From Sesamum alatum (taxonomy: Eukaryota; Streptophyta; Magnoliopsida; Lamiales; Pedaliaceae): a stretch of 64,000 nt of DNA. The notes beneath the pieces were generated by a model. It had not been told where the DNA came from. It made no database searches and saw only the letters and a program-made list of their open reading frames with translations. The DNA lies in the NCBI GenBank assembly GCA_034509735.1, contig JACGWO010000012.1, positions 19,621,188-19,685,187 of the forward strand, written 5' to 3'. This document shows positions 11,048 through 23,660 of this stretch, in pieces. The position numbers and the translations under genes were made by a program. Numbering within the stretch: position 1 is the stretch's first letter; every line of letters starts with the position of its first letter.

Positions 11048-12930
11048 CATTTTCAACACAAAGTTTTGTAGACAAGTGAGTAGTACTCATCTATATATAT
11101 GTACATATTTTTTGTAGTTCTTTTCAACATTCTTTCCCTTCATTTTTCTCTTTTTTTCCTCTTTGTTCTTTGCCATAGAAAATAGCAAATTAATACGTTT
11201 CTCGTTTTCTTTTGGCAGCCGATTGTGTATACGAAAAATTCTAGCTCAAACCTGATCACACGTACATAAGTTACGCTTTTGTTTACATGCAGTTTAAAAA
11301 GAGTGATTTATCACACTGCAAATGAAATTATAGGTGCAGTGTGATTGATTGGGTGAGTTCGAACCTGGTTCAAATTAGAATTTTTCCAATAGATCATTAA
11401 ATGTATACAGAGTTGTGTTAGTAAAGATTGTAGAGGAACAAAGGGTAGAGGAAAAAGAAGGGAAGAAGTTTTGTAATCACGAGATTGTTCAGTTGTGTTG
11501 AATCACTTCCCAGAATAATATTATCGTTTTATCTCATATAAATTTTTTTGCAACATCAACAACCTGGTTTGAATCGTGTTCAAGATCAAACGATTTTCGG
11601 TATAAGATTATACAATATTGGATACTTGTAAATACTACTTTTCTGATCACGGTATAATTTTTGTTATCGTGACTATTCTATAAGCTCACATTTTCTCCTT
11701 TATGCCCTCACTAATTTAAGCATCTAAAAATATAATTGAAATATTCTTGGTGTTGTTTTCACACTCTCTTTTCTTGCAGGTCAAGCAATTGACTTCTTAG
11801 GCTTACTTAAATATTTTGAAAACTTTCCTAAAATAAACTTAACACCCTGAAATCTTACTAAATTCAAATCCACAACGGTATGAATTTAACATTTATTGAA
11901 ACTGAATGATTAATATATGAGTTAATTACATTTACCATCTTCAAAGTATACTTTCTATCGCAAAGATTCCCCTAATATTTAAAACGTACCAAAATGTCCA
12001 CCTTACTTACGCTAATATGGTTTTTATGACCATTGAAGTGTCCGTTGAAATTTTCTGGACATTCTTGCCTCGTAAACACTTATATATATATATATATATT
12101 TGAGTTGTTATACACTCTTGTACCAAAAAACAAAAAATAAGGTCAACTACACTGAAAAATTGCATTGGGATATTTTTTCTTCAGGTTTAATTGTAAGTTT
12201 ATTTTAAATATATTAATTCTAATTTGTTATTCATTTTAGCAAATGTCTAAAAGTAGCTCAAATTCGCAAATCTCTTGTGCATCATGTCAATGATCAAAGT
12301 TTTATAGAGCAAAATGTAAATGCAAAGAAGAGGTAGAGATTCAGACATCTTGGACAGCAAATAATCTCAAGAGGCAATTTTCATGTTGTGTCAATTGAAA
12401 CGTAAGATGCAACTATTTTATTTTATATTTCATATTCATATTAGTTCGAAGGAAAAAATAAAAACTTACATAAACCCGAAGGAATAAACAATATATTGCA
12501 ATTTTTCGGTGCAGTTGATCTTAACTATTTGGGTATAATTTTGCTTTTTTATTCTTCTCTACGCTTTTCAACTACTCACTTATAGTAGTAATTTGTGGCA
12601 CACTTTGCATACGTGTATATTTTTTAATATAAATAAAAGATTTATAAAAAATTTATTATATCATAAGTTAACAATAGATTTGTAAGGAAGTGATCATACA
12701 AAAAAAATAAAAATATAATATTAGAGAGAAAATAAGAAGATGCATGAAAATAACAAAATATGAACTAACTACTAAAAGATAGTATGAGATAAAATAAATA
12801 TAAAATGTACAAAATGACAAATAAAAAATGTGAGATATCAAAAGACACATTTCCCTTAATAAATCAAGTATAGATATATGTGTTTAAGTGAGCAAAAATA
12901 TTCAAAAAATTTCAACGGGCACTTTAACAG
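11048..12930. other. Intergenic, AT-rich
   Basis: About 1.9 kb downstream of the LBD gene. It contains a short TA repeat near 12080-12100 and no recognisable gene, domain or repeat copy. The first 100 bases are presumably the LBD 3' untranslated region, though I could not fix a poly(A) site. Confidence 0.5.
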
Positions 12931-13415
12931 TGTAAAGTGGACACACCACCAGTGATTTACCCAGGATATTACAGATTTTTCAATAATGTACAAATTACAA
13001 AGGGGGATGGGTCTTATACAAAAATCCTTAATTACAGACCACAAAGGGGAATTACAATAAACTACAGTAATGTAACAGGAAATAGAAAAACCAACTGACT
13101 TTAGGATCACAGAGCCAAGATCCGGCGAGAGAACCTCACAACCACTAAGGTCAGCACCCATCAGAGTGAGCTGGGCTTCGGTTGTTTGGTTTTTGGGTTG
13201 TCCAAATTAAACAGTGTAAGTGGCACCCTTCAACCGGTTGCACCAAAAGTCAAGCCCAGAGCAGAGCCACAAAAGGCTTTCTCTGAGCAAACCACCAAGA
13301 AACCCACAAAGATTACAAATCTCAAACCGCAAAGGCTCAACAGAATGTGAAGGGATATTTGAAAGGAGGAGCAAAGGGATATCAAAAGTATATCACTCAT
13401 AGAAGGTGACAGCAC
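12931..13415 (-). repeat. Copia LTR copy B, left part (interrupted)
   Basis: Starts TGTAAAGTGGACACACC and matches LTR copy C (22382-22722) closely for about 270 bp, then matches copy A (from about 7853) through CACCCTTC-ACCGGTTGCACC. It stops abruptly at 13415 with AGCAC. The continuation of the same LTR is found 7.4 kb away from 20825, beginning with the same AGCAC, so the LTR was split by the element at 13416-20824. Confidence 0.75.
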
Positions 13416-15641
13416 TGAAGGACAAGCGGATCCGCCCAGGAGCGAGAGCGGAAGCGAGAAAGCGAGAAAAGTGCGTAAATTTAAATCAAATTTAAATAAA
13501 TGAATCCCAAGGGGTGTACCCTTGGGTGCTCAACCGGGCGTTCGATGTAGAATGTGTAAATATTGAAAACATATATTTAAACACATAGGGCATAGATATA
13601 TACAATAAATCAATCAAAGCGTAAGGAGACTTTTACCTTCGATTGTTTAGCGTATGCTCCCGGCTACTTGCGTTGTTCCTTCTCCGGAATGCTCACGAAA
13701 TCCAAACGTATGGATTCTCCAAAGGTGATCCACACCACACCGGAAGAAACACACGTTCTTCTTGCTAGAAAAGAACGGGTTTAAGAAGGAATCGGTTTAA
13801 GAGAAGAACACTATGAATTAGTGCTCTGTTAAACTTACTTTCTTCTTCTTCTTGATTCAAAATCAAGTGAAGAACACAAGTGTGAGAGAGGGAGAGAGGC
13901 CGAGAGTTGAGAGAGAGGAGAGGGATTTTTGTCTTCTCTTTTTCCTAGAAAAAGGTGAATAATGAATCACTTATGCTTGGTGTTGTATATTCTAATATAT
14001 ATACATAATTAATGTGATTATTGGAATGTGTCTAGGTTCATCCAAGGATGTCTAGATTCATTCCAATCAATCACCATCAATTCTTCAATCAAGCCTACCA
14101 AAATTTATGGTATGATCAAATCATACCAAAAGGGAAGAGCTTGATTGGAGTTGATTTGTCTCTTTCCAAAAGAGATAAGTCAACATACCACCTAGCATGA
14201 AATATGGCTGATTTTGCTTCCTCCAAGGGAGCATGCCGGCCATGTTTAAATAAGGGAAGAAGTCCAACTTCTTCCTATTTCAAAATAGGAATTATTTCTC
14301 CTTTTGAGTAAATTTAACGGACCGGGTTTTATCGTAATCCAATTATGACGAACCCAACATTAAATCCAATTTAATGTCCATTTAAATTATTCTCGTTGAT
14401 CTTTTAATCCAATTAAAAGATCCAACGTCTCAACGTCTCAACTTTCCATATTTAATCAAAAATCCAATTTACCGATTAAACGGAAGCCCGATACAATATC
14501 GGCCCGTCCATCCAATGGACTTTCCCTTAAGTAATCCAATTACTTATTTTATCCTTCGAGATTGACTCCAAGTCGATCTCTCAACCTCCTCGGTGATTTG
14601 TGTGTGACCCTTTAGGTTCACCCTCAGCTAGACTTGGGCCCGTGTCCCACAAGGGCCCGTTACCATGGGTGGCCATCTAGCAACGGTCCATGACACTAGA
14701 GACTAGGTGAATTGGCGTGAACATTTAGGTGCCGATTCCGTACGGGTACAATCCTTCCGTCTATCATCTCCCGGCCTTAGTCTAGGGTATGGAATTGGGC
14801 GTCGGTTCCCATCCTTGACTAGGCATCTATGCTTAATACTCGAGACCACGTATGCTTCATTGCGTCAACACAAGAAACCATTCCCTGTTCGACCAACCAC
14901 TGTGGCCACAGCTTCAAACAACATGAACGTGTCTCCGAGTGCATAGGAGATACCTCTGTCACATACTGACAGGGGACGGATCCTCTTCTTGGAATCCACC
15001 GTCCTCGCTACACATTCCGACTGCACTGGACAAGGCTTATGATGATCATCTTATAGAATGATCACCTCTCGCCAGATCCAAGATACAACCGTCCTGTGCA
15101 CGCGACTGCCGTGATTCCTCAAATCTGAGGATTACTCCCGTACTATCGGAACCGGGGAAAACCAATCATACCGACCAAGCCTCCAAGGCTTCCATATGAT
15201 GATCCCCGCGAGTCAGTCCAGTCTGCTCGACCCCAGTCGACCAACCCATCAAGATCGTGTAGGCGTCCCACGCCTGTCGCCGATGAAACACGGCACTCAT
15301 CCAATGAACACGACTCTTGACACAAGTCTCAATAGGACTCTCGATGCCCTGTCTCGAGGTCCTCGACTCGGAACGTTCCAAACCCAACTATTAATCAGTT
15401 GGTTTCATGATCACCATCCAATGCGTGGCCCAACTGCACGAGTTGTTAACCATGGTCTGTGGGTTTTGTTGCGATATAAGTTAAATATCGTTTTAACAAA
15501 TGTAAGATGAGCGCAACAAAGAAGGTACCATTGGTGACGAACACTCATCTTATTCATCACATAATAATATTACATCTACATCAAGTTGTCGAATAGGTTA
15601 CAAATTGCCAAACCTTGCCTTTCTGGTCACCTATTCTAACA
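13416..15641 (-). repeat. 3' LTR of the nested copia element
   Basis: About 2226 bp, TG...CA in the plus orientation. Only the right-hand 704 bp (14938-15641) has a counterpart in the 5' LTR at 20118-20824. The left 1.5 kb has no second copy in the window. The purine tract next to 15641 confirms this as the 3' LTR. Confidence 0.75.
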
Positions 15642-15656
15642 GTCTCCCACTTGACC
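15642..15656 (-). other. Polypurine tract of the nested copia
   Basis: The minus strand reads AGGTCAAGTGGGAGAC directly before the LTR start TGTTAGAATAGG. The AAGTGGGAGA core is a usual copia primer site for plus-strand DNA. Confidence 0.75.
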
Positions 15657-15699
15657 TAAAGTCAATCACCCATTGACCTCGAACCTCTTATTCAGATGG

Positions 15700-18600
15700 T
15701 GAGTATGGACAACTTGCGACATGGGCTTAGCAAGTGGATCTGCTATGTTTTCTGCTGAGCTGACTCGGTCCAACCGAACGTCACTCATGCTATCCATCTC
15801 TCTAAGCAGATGGTAGCATCTAAGAATATGTTTGGATCGTGATGAGATCTCGGTTCCTTTGCTAGCGCTATCGCCCCGTTGTTATCATAAAAGATAATTA
15901 CAGGCATAGCAATGCTAGGTACTACATCCAACCCTTGGATGTAGCTCATCAACCAAAGCACTCCTTAGCAGCTTCCAAAGCCACTATGTATTCAGACTCT
16001 ATGGTGGAGTCCGTCGTGGTAGCCTGCTTGGAACTCTTCCAAGCAACCACGCCACCATTAAGTCTGAACAAATAACCAGACTGAGACTTGGCATCATCGT
16101 CATCCGACTGGAAGCTAGCGTCGCTATAGCCTTCCAGTATCAACTCTCTACTACCGTAGATCAAGAACATGTCTTTAGTCCTTTTTCAGGTACTTCAGGA
16201 TAGTCTTGACTGCACTCCAGTGTGCCTCCCCGGCACACGACTGATATCGGCTAGTTACGCTCAAAGCGAAAGCCACATCAGGTCTAGTGCACTGAACAAC
16301 ATACTGTATGCTGCCTACGGCTGAAGCATAGGGGACGTCCAACATCCTTTTAAGCTCCTCATCAGTTTTAGGAGACTGCTTCTTGGATAACTTAATTCCA
16401 TGCCTCATAGGAAGGAATCCTCGTTTTGAGTTCTCCATCTTGAATCTCTTCAAGACTTTCTCAATATACGAGGACTGGGTCATTCCTAACATCCTTCTAG
16501 ATTTATCCCTGTAGATCTTGATGCCAAGGATGTAGGATGCCTCGCCCATATCCTTCATGGAGAATTGTGTTGACAACCAAGCTTTAGTGGTACCCAACAT
16601 CTTAGCATCATTCCCAATGAGCAAGATGTCATCCACGTAAAGTACTAGAAACGCAACTGAGCTCCCATTGATCTTCTTGTATACACAAGGATCGGACTCG
16701 TTCTTGATGAAATCATATCCCCGTATGACTTCATCAAAACGTATGTTCCAGCTTCGGGAAGCTTGTTTGAGGCCATAGATGGACCTTTGGAGACGGCAGA
16801 CCTTCTGCTCTTCTCCAACAGTTGTGAAACCTTCTAGCTGATCCATATAGATCTCTTCCTTTACGAAACCGTTGAGGAAGGTCGTTTTCACGTCCATCTG
16901 TCATATTTCATAGTCATACCATGCTGCTATGGCAAGCAGTATCCGAATAGACTTGGCCATTGCTACGGGCGAGTAGGTTTCCTCAAAATCGACCTCGGGT
17001 CGCTGAGTGTAACCTTTCGCCACAAGCCTGGCTTTGAAGGTTGTAACCTCCCCGTCAGCTCAAAGCTTACGTTTGTAGACCCATTTGCACCCTACGGGTT
17101 TTACCCCTTTGGGTGGGTCTACTAGGGTCCAAACCTTGTTTGTACCCATCAAGTCCATCTCGGATTTCATGGCCTCAAGCCACTTGTCCGAATCGATGTC
17201 CGACATCGCTTCTCCGTATGTCTTTGGATCATTATTCAACTGACCGGTCAGGCCCAGGAATCAAAACCTATCAGGTGCATGGGATACTCTGGCCGACCTA
17301 CGGAGGACTGGAACAATATCAGTGGGAACTACTGGCTCAGATGTCACTGCCGCCTTATGGGGTGTCTCACTTGATTCCTCAAGGAGCACCTCATCGCATC
17401 GACTATCCGATGGAAAACCCTTTTCCAAGAACACTGCTATTCGCGAGACAAAAACCTTTTGCTCGAAGGAATCATAGAAATAATACCCCGAAGTTTCTTT
17501 CGGATAGTCGATGAACCTGCATAAACTAGACCTTGAGTCCAGTTTATCTCCCACTAATCTCTTGACATATGCGGGGCAACCCCACACTTTCAAGTATTTG
17601 TAGGAGGCAGGCTTGCCATGCCATATCTCATATGGCGTCTGGGATACCTTTTTAGATGGCGCCAAGTTCAAAATTTTGGCCGCCGTCTTAAGAGCGTATC
17701 CCCAGAAGGAAAGGGGGAGTTCGGTAAAACTCATCATGGATCGGACCATGTCCAACAAGGTCCGATTCCTCCTCTCAGACACACCATTAAGCTGTGGTGT
17801 TCCAGGAGGGGTCCACTGAGAGAGAATCCCATTCTCTTTTAGATAATCAGTAAACTCACCACTCAAATACTCTCCACCTCGGTCCGACCGAAGGGCTTTG
17901 ATCTTTCGACCGGTTTGATTCTCTACTTCAAGTCTGTATTCCTTAAACCTTCCAAAGGCTTCAGACTTGTACCTCATCAGGTAAATATAACCATACCGTG
18001 AGTGATCATCGATGAAGGTTATGAAGTATGAGTACCCACCTCTAGCCTGAGTATTTAGTGGGCCACAGACATCCGTATGGATCAAATCCAACAGACCACT
18101 GGCTAGCGAACTTTGTCTAACAAAGGGTTTCTTGGTCATCTTTCCCTTCAGACAAGATTCGCAAGTCGGTAGGTTGTCCAAATCGTCTATTTCAAGACTC
18201 TTTGAGTCCGCCAACCTTCTTATCCTATCTTTAGAGATATGACCTAACCTCGCATGCCATATCTGTGCGTTATTATGATCATCACATTTTCGTTTGTGTT
18301 CTGCAGTCATAATCCAATTAGACTGTTGAAGTATGTACAGACCGTTGACCAATGTACCAAGCAGATGAGAAATACCATCTTTAATAATGAAAAAGCCGTT
18401 TTTATTGATGGTAAATTTATATCCCTCCTTATCAAGGACCGGGATGAAAACAATGTTTTTAATCATGCTAGGTACATAGAAACAGTCATTCAGTACAATC
18501 CTAACATGACTACTAATGGCTAACTCTACTGATCCTACGACCTCCGCAGCAACGGCCTTGCCATCGCCTAGCCTCAGGATCATCTCATCCTTGGTCAGCC

Positions 18601-19573
18601 TTCTGCTTCTTTGCAGTGCCTACAAATCATTGCAGATATGAGCACCACATCCGGTATCCAATACCCATGAAGCAGAATTAGTAATCATATTTACTTTAAC
18701 CACAAACATACCTGGGTTGGAGAGGAGTTGTGGGCACTCCCTCTTCCAATGCCCTTTCCCTTGGCAATGCATGCAGACATCATTTGCCTTGGACCGCTGA
18801 GAACCACGGGCCTTCCCTTTCCCTTTGCTCGGTCCAATCGGAGCAACAGGGACGCCCGGAGCGCGAGCAGGGGCCGCAACCGTCTTCCCTTTGCCCTTCT
18901 TCCTCTTCTAGCATCCGGCCCGCTTGCCATTCGCCTTGGAGGTCGAAGCCTCTCCTATCAATACCGCCGGCGCCGACTTGTGGGTCGTTGCCTCGTATTG
19001 GACCAGCATGTTGATCAACTCATGAATAGACTTTTCAAGTCCGTTCATGTTGTAGTTTACAACAAACGGGTCATAGGATGAAGGAAGCGACTGGAGGATC
19101 ACGTCAATGTACGTGTCATTGTTAAGCCCAACTTTAAGGTCCTCGATTTTCTCCACTAGGGAGAGCATCTTGATCCCATGACTTTGTACAGACGCTCCTT
19201 CAGCAAGCTTGGTGCCAAAGAATGCTTTTGTGGCAGCATATCTAATATGCCTATCTGGAACCGCATAAACCTCGTTCATGCGGAGCATTATGGCGGAGAC
19301 GTTGTCCAGCCTCTCATACTGCTTTTGGATGTCGTCAGAAATCGAAGCCAGTATGATACTGCATACTTTCCGGTTGTCCTCATGCTATTTCTCGAACATG
19401 AAACGTTCTTCAGGCGTGGACCCCTCCGGTAAGTCGCTCGGTGGCGGCTCGTCCAAGACGTAGCCTTGGTTCTCGAAACAGAGGACAATCCTTAGGTTTC
19501 TCAGCTAGTCCGAGTAGTTCGTTTCGTTGAATTTGTTAGTCTCGAGAATCATGGTTAATGGGTTTTTAGACAT
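15700..19573 (-). pseudogene. Copia gag-pol polyprotein, near-intact relic
   Basis: From ATG at 19573, one frame runs to about 16175. Gag is followed by a CCHC knuckle (CMHCQGKGHWKREC, about 18770), a protease motif (VLDTGCGAH), and GAG-pre-integrase (WHARLGHIS). Integrase has its D, D and E residues (HTDVCGP, FIDDHSRYGY, GVSERRNRTL). RT follows (WKYVYK-like start, GLKQASRSWN, catalytic YVDDILLIGND). After a frameshift near 16175, RNase H begins (YGSRELILEGYSDASFQSDD, AWKSSKQATTTDSTIESEY), and after another near 15950 its end is visible (FYDNNGAIALAKEP). In-frame stops occur near 19506, 19389, 18908, 18620, 17261, 17059 and 16904. Most fit C-to-T or G-to-A changes of Trp, Gln or Arg codons. 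It is similar to TNT1-94-type annotations in plants, and the exact lineage is not resolved. Confidence 0.9.
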
Positions 19574-20117
19574 ATCTACATTAATGAAAATGTAAAGCAG
19601 AAATTAGCAGATGATGGTAATATTATTGTTCAAGTTGAAGACTTGGTCTTTTAGTCTTTAACCCTCCCACTCTTTATACGAAAGTCCGCCACTCTCAAGC
19701 GGAGTTTCGGGAAACCATTTCCTAGTGGGCTTGGGATCCACAAGCATAATCTCCATGCCCCGCTTTTACGATTCACATGAAGAAGACCTCGTGGGAGATA
19801 TTCAATATCATTCTCATCCAATGAGATTCCCAAGATATTTTGCCTCACCTATTCACATGGTTCCGAGGACTCCAAGCGAACCATATTACTCAGTGTTGGG
19901 CCCGACCCATCAACCAAATCATGCCTCAAACTGTCGCCCCCCACAACTCGTGAGACAGGAAAACAGCGAGCGCAGTCTTTTTGTTCACAACAATGGTGCA
20001 GCTCTCCCCTAGTCCAAGTGTGCCACGACTCGTGAGACCACACTTGGGTAGTGGAAGCTTCCTCACCACATTGTTGTGGATGGATGGCTCGGACAGATTA
20101 AAATACCATTTTGATCC
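19574..20117 (-). other. Leader of the nested copia element
   Basis: Untranslated region between the gag ATG and the 5' LTR remnant. A near-palindromic pair, ACAACTCGTGAGACAGG and ACGACTCGTGAGACCAC, lies about 90 bases apart (19940-20040). No clear initiator-tRNA primer site adjoins 20118. TGGTATTTTAATC on the minus strand near 20100 matches only at its first bases. Confidence 0.5.
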
Positions 20118-20824
20118 AAGTGCATAGGAGATACCTCTGTCACATACTGACAGGGGACGGATCCTCTTCTTAGAATCCACCGTCCTCGCTACACATTCCG
20201 ACTGCACTGGACAAGGCTTATGATGATCATCTTATAGAATGATCACCTCTCGCCAGATCCAAGATACAGCCGTCCTGTGCACACGACTGCCGTGATTCCT
20301 CAAGTCTGAGGATTACTCCCGTACTATCAGAACCGGGGAAAACCAATCATACCGACCAAGCCTCCAAGGCTTCCATATGATGATCCCCGCGAGTCAGTCC
20401 AGTCGGCTCGACCCCAGTCGACCAACCCATCAAGATCATGTAGGCGTCCCACACCTGTCGCCGATGAAACACGGCACTCATCCAATGAACACGACTCTTG
20501 ACGCAAGTCTCAATAGGACTCTCGATGCCCTGTCTCGAGGTCCTCGACTTGGAACGTTCCAGACCCAACTCTTAATCAGTTTGTTTCATGAGCACCATCC
20601 AATGCGTGGCCCAACTGCACGAGTTGTTAACCATGGTCTGTAGGCTTTGTTGCGATATAAGTTAAACACCGTTTTAACAAATGTAAGATGAGCGCAACAA
20701 AGAAGGTACCATTGGTGACGAACACTCATCTTATTCATCACATAATAATATTACATCTACATCAAATTATCGAATAGGTTACAAATTGCCAAACCTATTG
20801 GCTTTCTGGTCACCTATTCTAACA
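20118..20824 (-). repeat. Shortened 5' LTR of the nested copia
   Basis: Direct repeat of 14938-15641, from GTGCATAGGAGATACC to CTATTCTAACA, with roughly 97 percent identity by eye. It lacks the other 1.5 kb of the 3' LTR, so the R/U5-side portion and probably the primer site have been deleted. The target duplication AGCAC follows directly. Confidence 0.8.
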
Positions 20825-21238
20825 AGCACCTTTTATAGAGGTGCAAGAGCAATGGTGGATGGAGAGAACAAAAGGTGGAGGCATTTTCCGATGCCATTGG
20901 TAATCAGTGAAGAAGACCAGAGAAAGAGAGATTTGAGAGGCGTCTCAAAGGAGACGAAGAGGTATCAGATGAAAATGGGGGGTAATCAAATTAGGGTTAG
21001 GTCAAAGTCTTAAGTAGTAGGGCTACCGGGTCGGGTGCTGGGCCGGGTTATGGAGTGGGTTGGATCCATCAGAGTGAGTTGGGCTTCAGTGGTTTGGTTT
21101 TGGGGCCGTCCAGATTGAAGAGTGTAAGTGGCAAGGTGGGCTTCGGCCTCCCAAAGGGTCATGGGCCATTTCACAACATTCTCTACCTTGGACCAAGATC
21201 TGAGAGGGGGAACCAGGCCCATGGTCGGATTTGGCATT
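20825..21238 (-). repeat. Copia LTR copy B, right part
   Basis: Continues the LTR broken at 13415 and begins with the duplicated AGCAC. It matches LTR copy A at 8088-8481 (AGGCATTTTCCGA-GCC, TTAGGGTTAGG, CTACCTTGGA-CAAGA, GGATTTGGCA). An extra block at about 21068-21180 duplicates sequence also present in the left part (13158-13213), so this LTR has an internal duplication. Confidence 0.7.
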
Positions 21239-21239
21239 C

Positions 21240-21941
21240 ATCATTGCCAAGAACGCCATGATTGATCTACTTTTACTACTGCTTCTATTTCTTCCTTTAC
21301 TGTGTCTTCTAAATTTATAGTCAGAGTTTCTGTTTCTTGTTCTTCCCCTAACATGATTGACCTCGTTTTGAACTTGACTTGGTTTATTAGCTTTCATATC
21401 ATTTCTCTTTTTTTTTAAACCGTTTATAACAGTATCAAGGTTAACCTGATCTCTAACCGTATTTTATTGCAACTTTGACATCACTGTATGTTTCTGGGAT
21501 TGCGTTTAGTAAAACTATAAGGGAATATTCATCTATGTTCTTATCTCCAGTTAACTTTATGTCTTGAATTAATTTTGTAAACTCATCCAAATTGTCTTCA
21601 CTACTCTTAGACAAGTCTAATTTATAGCGAAAATTTTTTTCAAGCAAGAATAGTTTACTAGGCAGGGAGTTTTCTGTGTATAATTCTTTCAATTTATCCC
21701 ACAAATCTTTAGTAGAATTTTATTTTCCTACCTTTCGTAGAACATTATCAAAGAGGTTTAAAATAATGAAAAAATAAGCATATTCATTGTTTTCTAATTT
21801 CTTTTCTTCATCAATATTTTCAAGGTATTTTCCATCTATGGCTTTGAAAACTTTTTGTTGTATTAGAATACCTTTCATTTTCTATTGTCAGATAGAAAAA
21901 TCTGATTTTCCATCAAAATGTTGCAAGTTATAGCCAGCCAT
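21240..21941 (-). pseudogene. Copia gag relic (UBN2-type), pol deleted
   Basis: Minus-strand gag from ATG 21941 (MAGYNLQHFDGKSDF), then LWDKLKELYTENSLPSKLFL, SKSSEDNLDEFTKLIQDIKL and LLNAIPETYSDVKVAI. A basic tail rich in Arg and Ser ends at about 21240. This is the usual N-terminal gag of copia elements. Stops interrupt it near 21890, 21720 and 21453. Immediately after gag comes the 3' LTR, so protease, integrase, RT and RNase H have all been lost from this copy. Confidence 0.8.
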
Positions 21942-22367
21942 TTCAACAAATGCAGAATTTATCAAACATAGGAAAAATTATCAGAAAATAATATAACAGA
22001 GACAGTATATATTAAGAGATGGGACACCTTAGGTTTACCCTCAACCAGATACCCGACAGTCTTAAGGGCTCAGCCAAGTGAGGGGAAAAACCAGGTTTTG
22101 GTCTCAGGTCTAATCAGATAATAATAAGATGTGATTAAGAACAATTACAGAGTATAACCACATAAAAAATTGCACAAAGTAGTATACATGGGCAGATATA
22201 AAAGTTCAGAAAAAGATTACTCAACACAGTAAATTCAGAGTAACAGTTTGGACAAAGCAAAAGATAGCTAAATCCACTAAGAGTCAAGATATCGCACAAA
22301 GCAAAAGACAGAATGATATATCGCAGGACTATTGCACAAAAGCAGTAATAACTTTCAAATCCACAAA
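21942..22367 (-). other. Leader of the gag-only copia relic
   Basis: Untranslated sequence between the gag ATG and the primer-binding site. No additional gene is seen. Confidence 0.5.
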
Positions 22368-22380
22368 GGTTCTGATACCA
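22368..22380 (-). other. tRNA-Met primer-binding site
   Basis: The minus strand reads TGGTATCAGAACC one base inside the LTR end at 22382. It matches the initiator-methionine tRNA primer site used by most plant copia elements and shows that the LTR to its right is the 5' LTR of a minus-strand element. Confidence 0.85.
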
Positions 22381-22381
22381 C

Positions 22382-22722
22382 TGTTAAGAGGACACATCAC
22401 CAATGATTTACCCAGGATATTACGCATTTTTTAATAATGTAAACCAATTACAAAGGGGGATGGGTCTTATACAAAAATCCTTAATTACAAACCACAAAGG
22501 GGAAGTACAATAAACTGCAGTAATGTAACAAAAAATAGAAAAATCAACCGACTTTAGGATCATGAACCAAGATCCGACGAAAGAAACTCACAGCCACTAA
22601 AGTCGACACCCATCAGAGTGAGCTGGACTTCGGTGGTTTGGTTTTTGGGCCGTCCAAATTGAAGAGTGTAAGTTGTCAGATGGGCTTCAACCTCCAAAAG
22701 AGTCACGGGTCATTTCACAACA
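22382..22722 (-). repeat. Copia 5' LTR (copy C)
   Basis: 341 bp from TGTTAAGAGGACACATC to TTTCACAACA. It is close to LTR copy B on its left 300 bp but lacks the central part present in copies A and B, and it ends where B continues into CTCTACC. Either the right border is a truncation or copy C is a shorter LTR subtype. Confidence 0.7.
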
Positions 22723-23138
22723 AATAATCATAAAAATCACATCAGCTATAGTCTAACTATTAATGCCGTTAAATAAAGTGATTTAGAGGGTGGTAAATAA
22801 AATTGGTGTGATAAGATAGTTTGAAAGTTTTAATTATTGGTGAAAGTGGATGAATTAATTGGATGTTAGAAATGGATGATGTGAACCAAACCGGCTTTGA
22901 CAATGTCGTGAATCCAACCGCATCACAGCTTTCCTTTCATAAAACAAAACCTTTGAACAAATAAATAGTACCCGCAATTTTACTTTTCTTTTTTTTTTTT
23001 TCTAGTAGTATATATGGCACACCTCTTCGTACGCATATAAAAAATAATTTATATTTTAAAGTATAAAAATATATATAAACTGTCACATCATATTTAAAAA
23101 AAAATCAACTTAAGGGTATTATAAGCATAACAAAAAGG
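22723..23138. other. Intergenic
   Basis: No gene or repeat copy recognised. Sequence is AT-rich with no long open frame. Confidence 0.5.
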
Positions 23139-23620
23139 GATAATTACACTCCCCTATTTTGAGATTTGGTAATTACACGTAAACCCCCTGAGGTTTGAGA
23201 AATTACATCTATTTTTCCTGATATTTGTTTCAGTGTAACAAATATGTCCATTCGTTAGTCAAAATGCACCAAATTTGTTGATATTAACAAATGAAAATGA
23301 ATTAAAGGTGAAATTTACTATTGATTGACTTACTACTGATATATAGTAGGTAAAACAAATCTTTTTATGACCCAACTATCTTTATATATTGTCACACGTT
23401 AATGCATGAGATGATGTATATCTTCACCGTTATAAGGGTAATTTAGTCATAAAAGATTTATTTGGCTTGCATTATGTCATTAATAAGTCAATCGATGGTA
23501 AATATCGATTTTTATTCAATTTTTTTGTCAATATCAACAAATTTGGTGAATTTTGAAAGACCCATATGTTATATAAAAGCAAATCTCAGGGGTACTAAAT
23601 ATAATTTTTTAAAATGAATG
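23139..23620. repeat. MITE-like element, family 1, copy 1
   Basis: Begins GGGATAATTACACTCCCCTA and shares about 480 bp of diverged but collinear sequence with 31383-31914, including 'GTTGATATTAACAAA', 'TAAGGGTAATTTAGTCAT' and its inverted partner. Much of it folds back on itself. The right inverted terminus is lost in this copy. Confidence 0.6.
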
Positions 23621-23638
23621 TTCTTTTAATAGTAGTAC

Positions 23639-23660
23639 ATATATATATATATATATATAT
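23639..23660. repeat. AT microsatellite
   Basis: Eleven AT units in a row. Confidence 0.9.

Larger units (their letters stand above)
13416..20824 (-). mobile_element. Nearly complete nested Ty1/copia element
   Basis: A 7.4-kb minus-strand element. The boundaries are defined by TGAAGGACA at 13416, CTATTCTAACA ending at 20824, and a perfect 5-bp target duplication AGCAC at 13411-13415 and 20825-20829. It contains a 2.2-kb 3' LTR, polypurine tract, gag-pol (19573 down to about 15700) and a shortened 5' LTR. The order protease-integrase-RT-RNase H is that of copia. It was inserted into an older copia LTR. Seven in-frame stops and at least two frameshifts in gag-pol show it is no longer autonomous. 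Confidence 0.85.
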
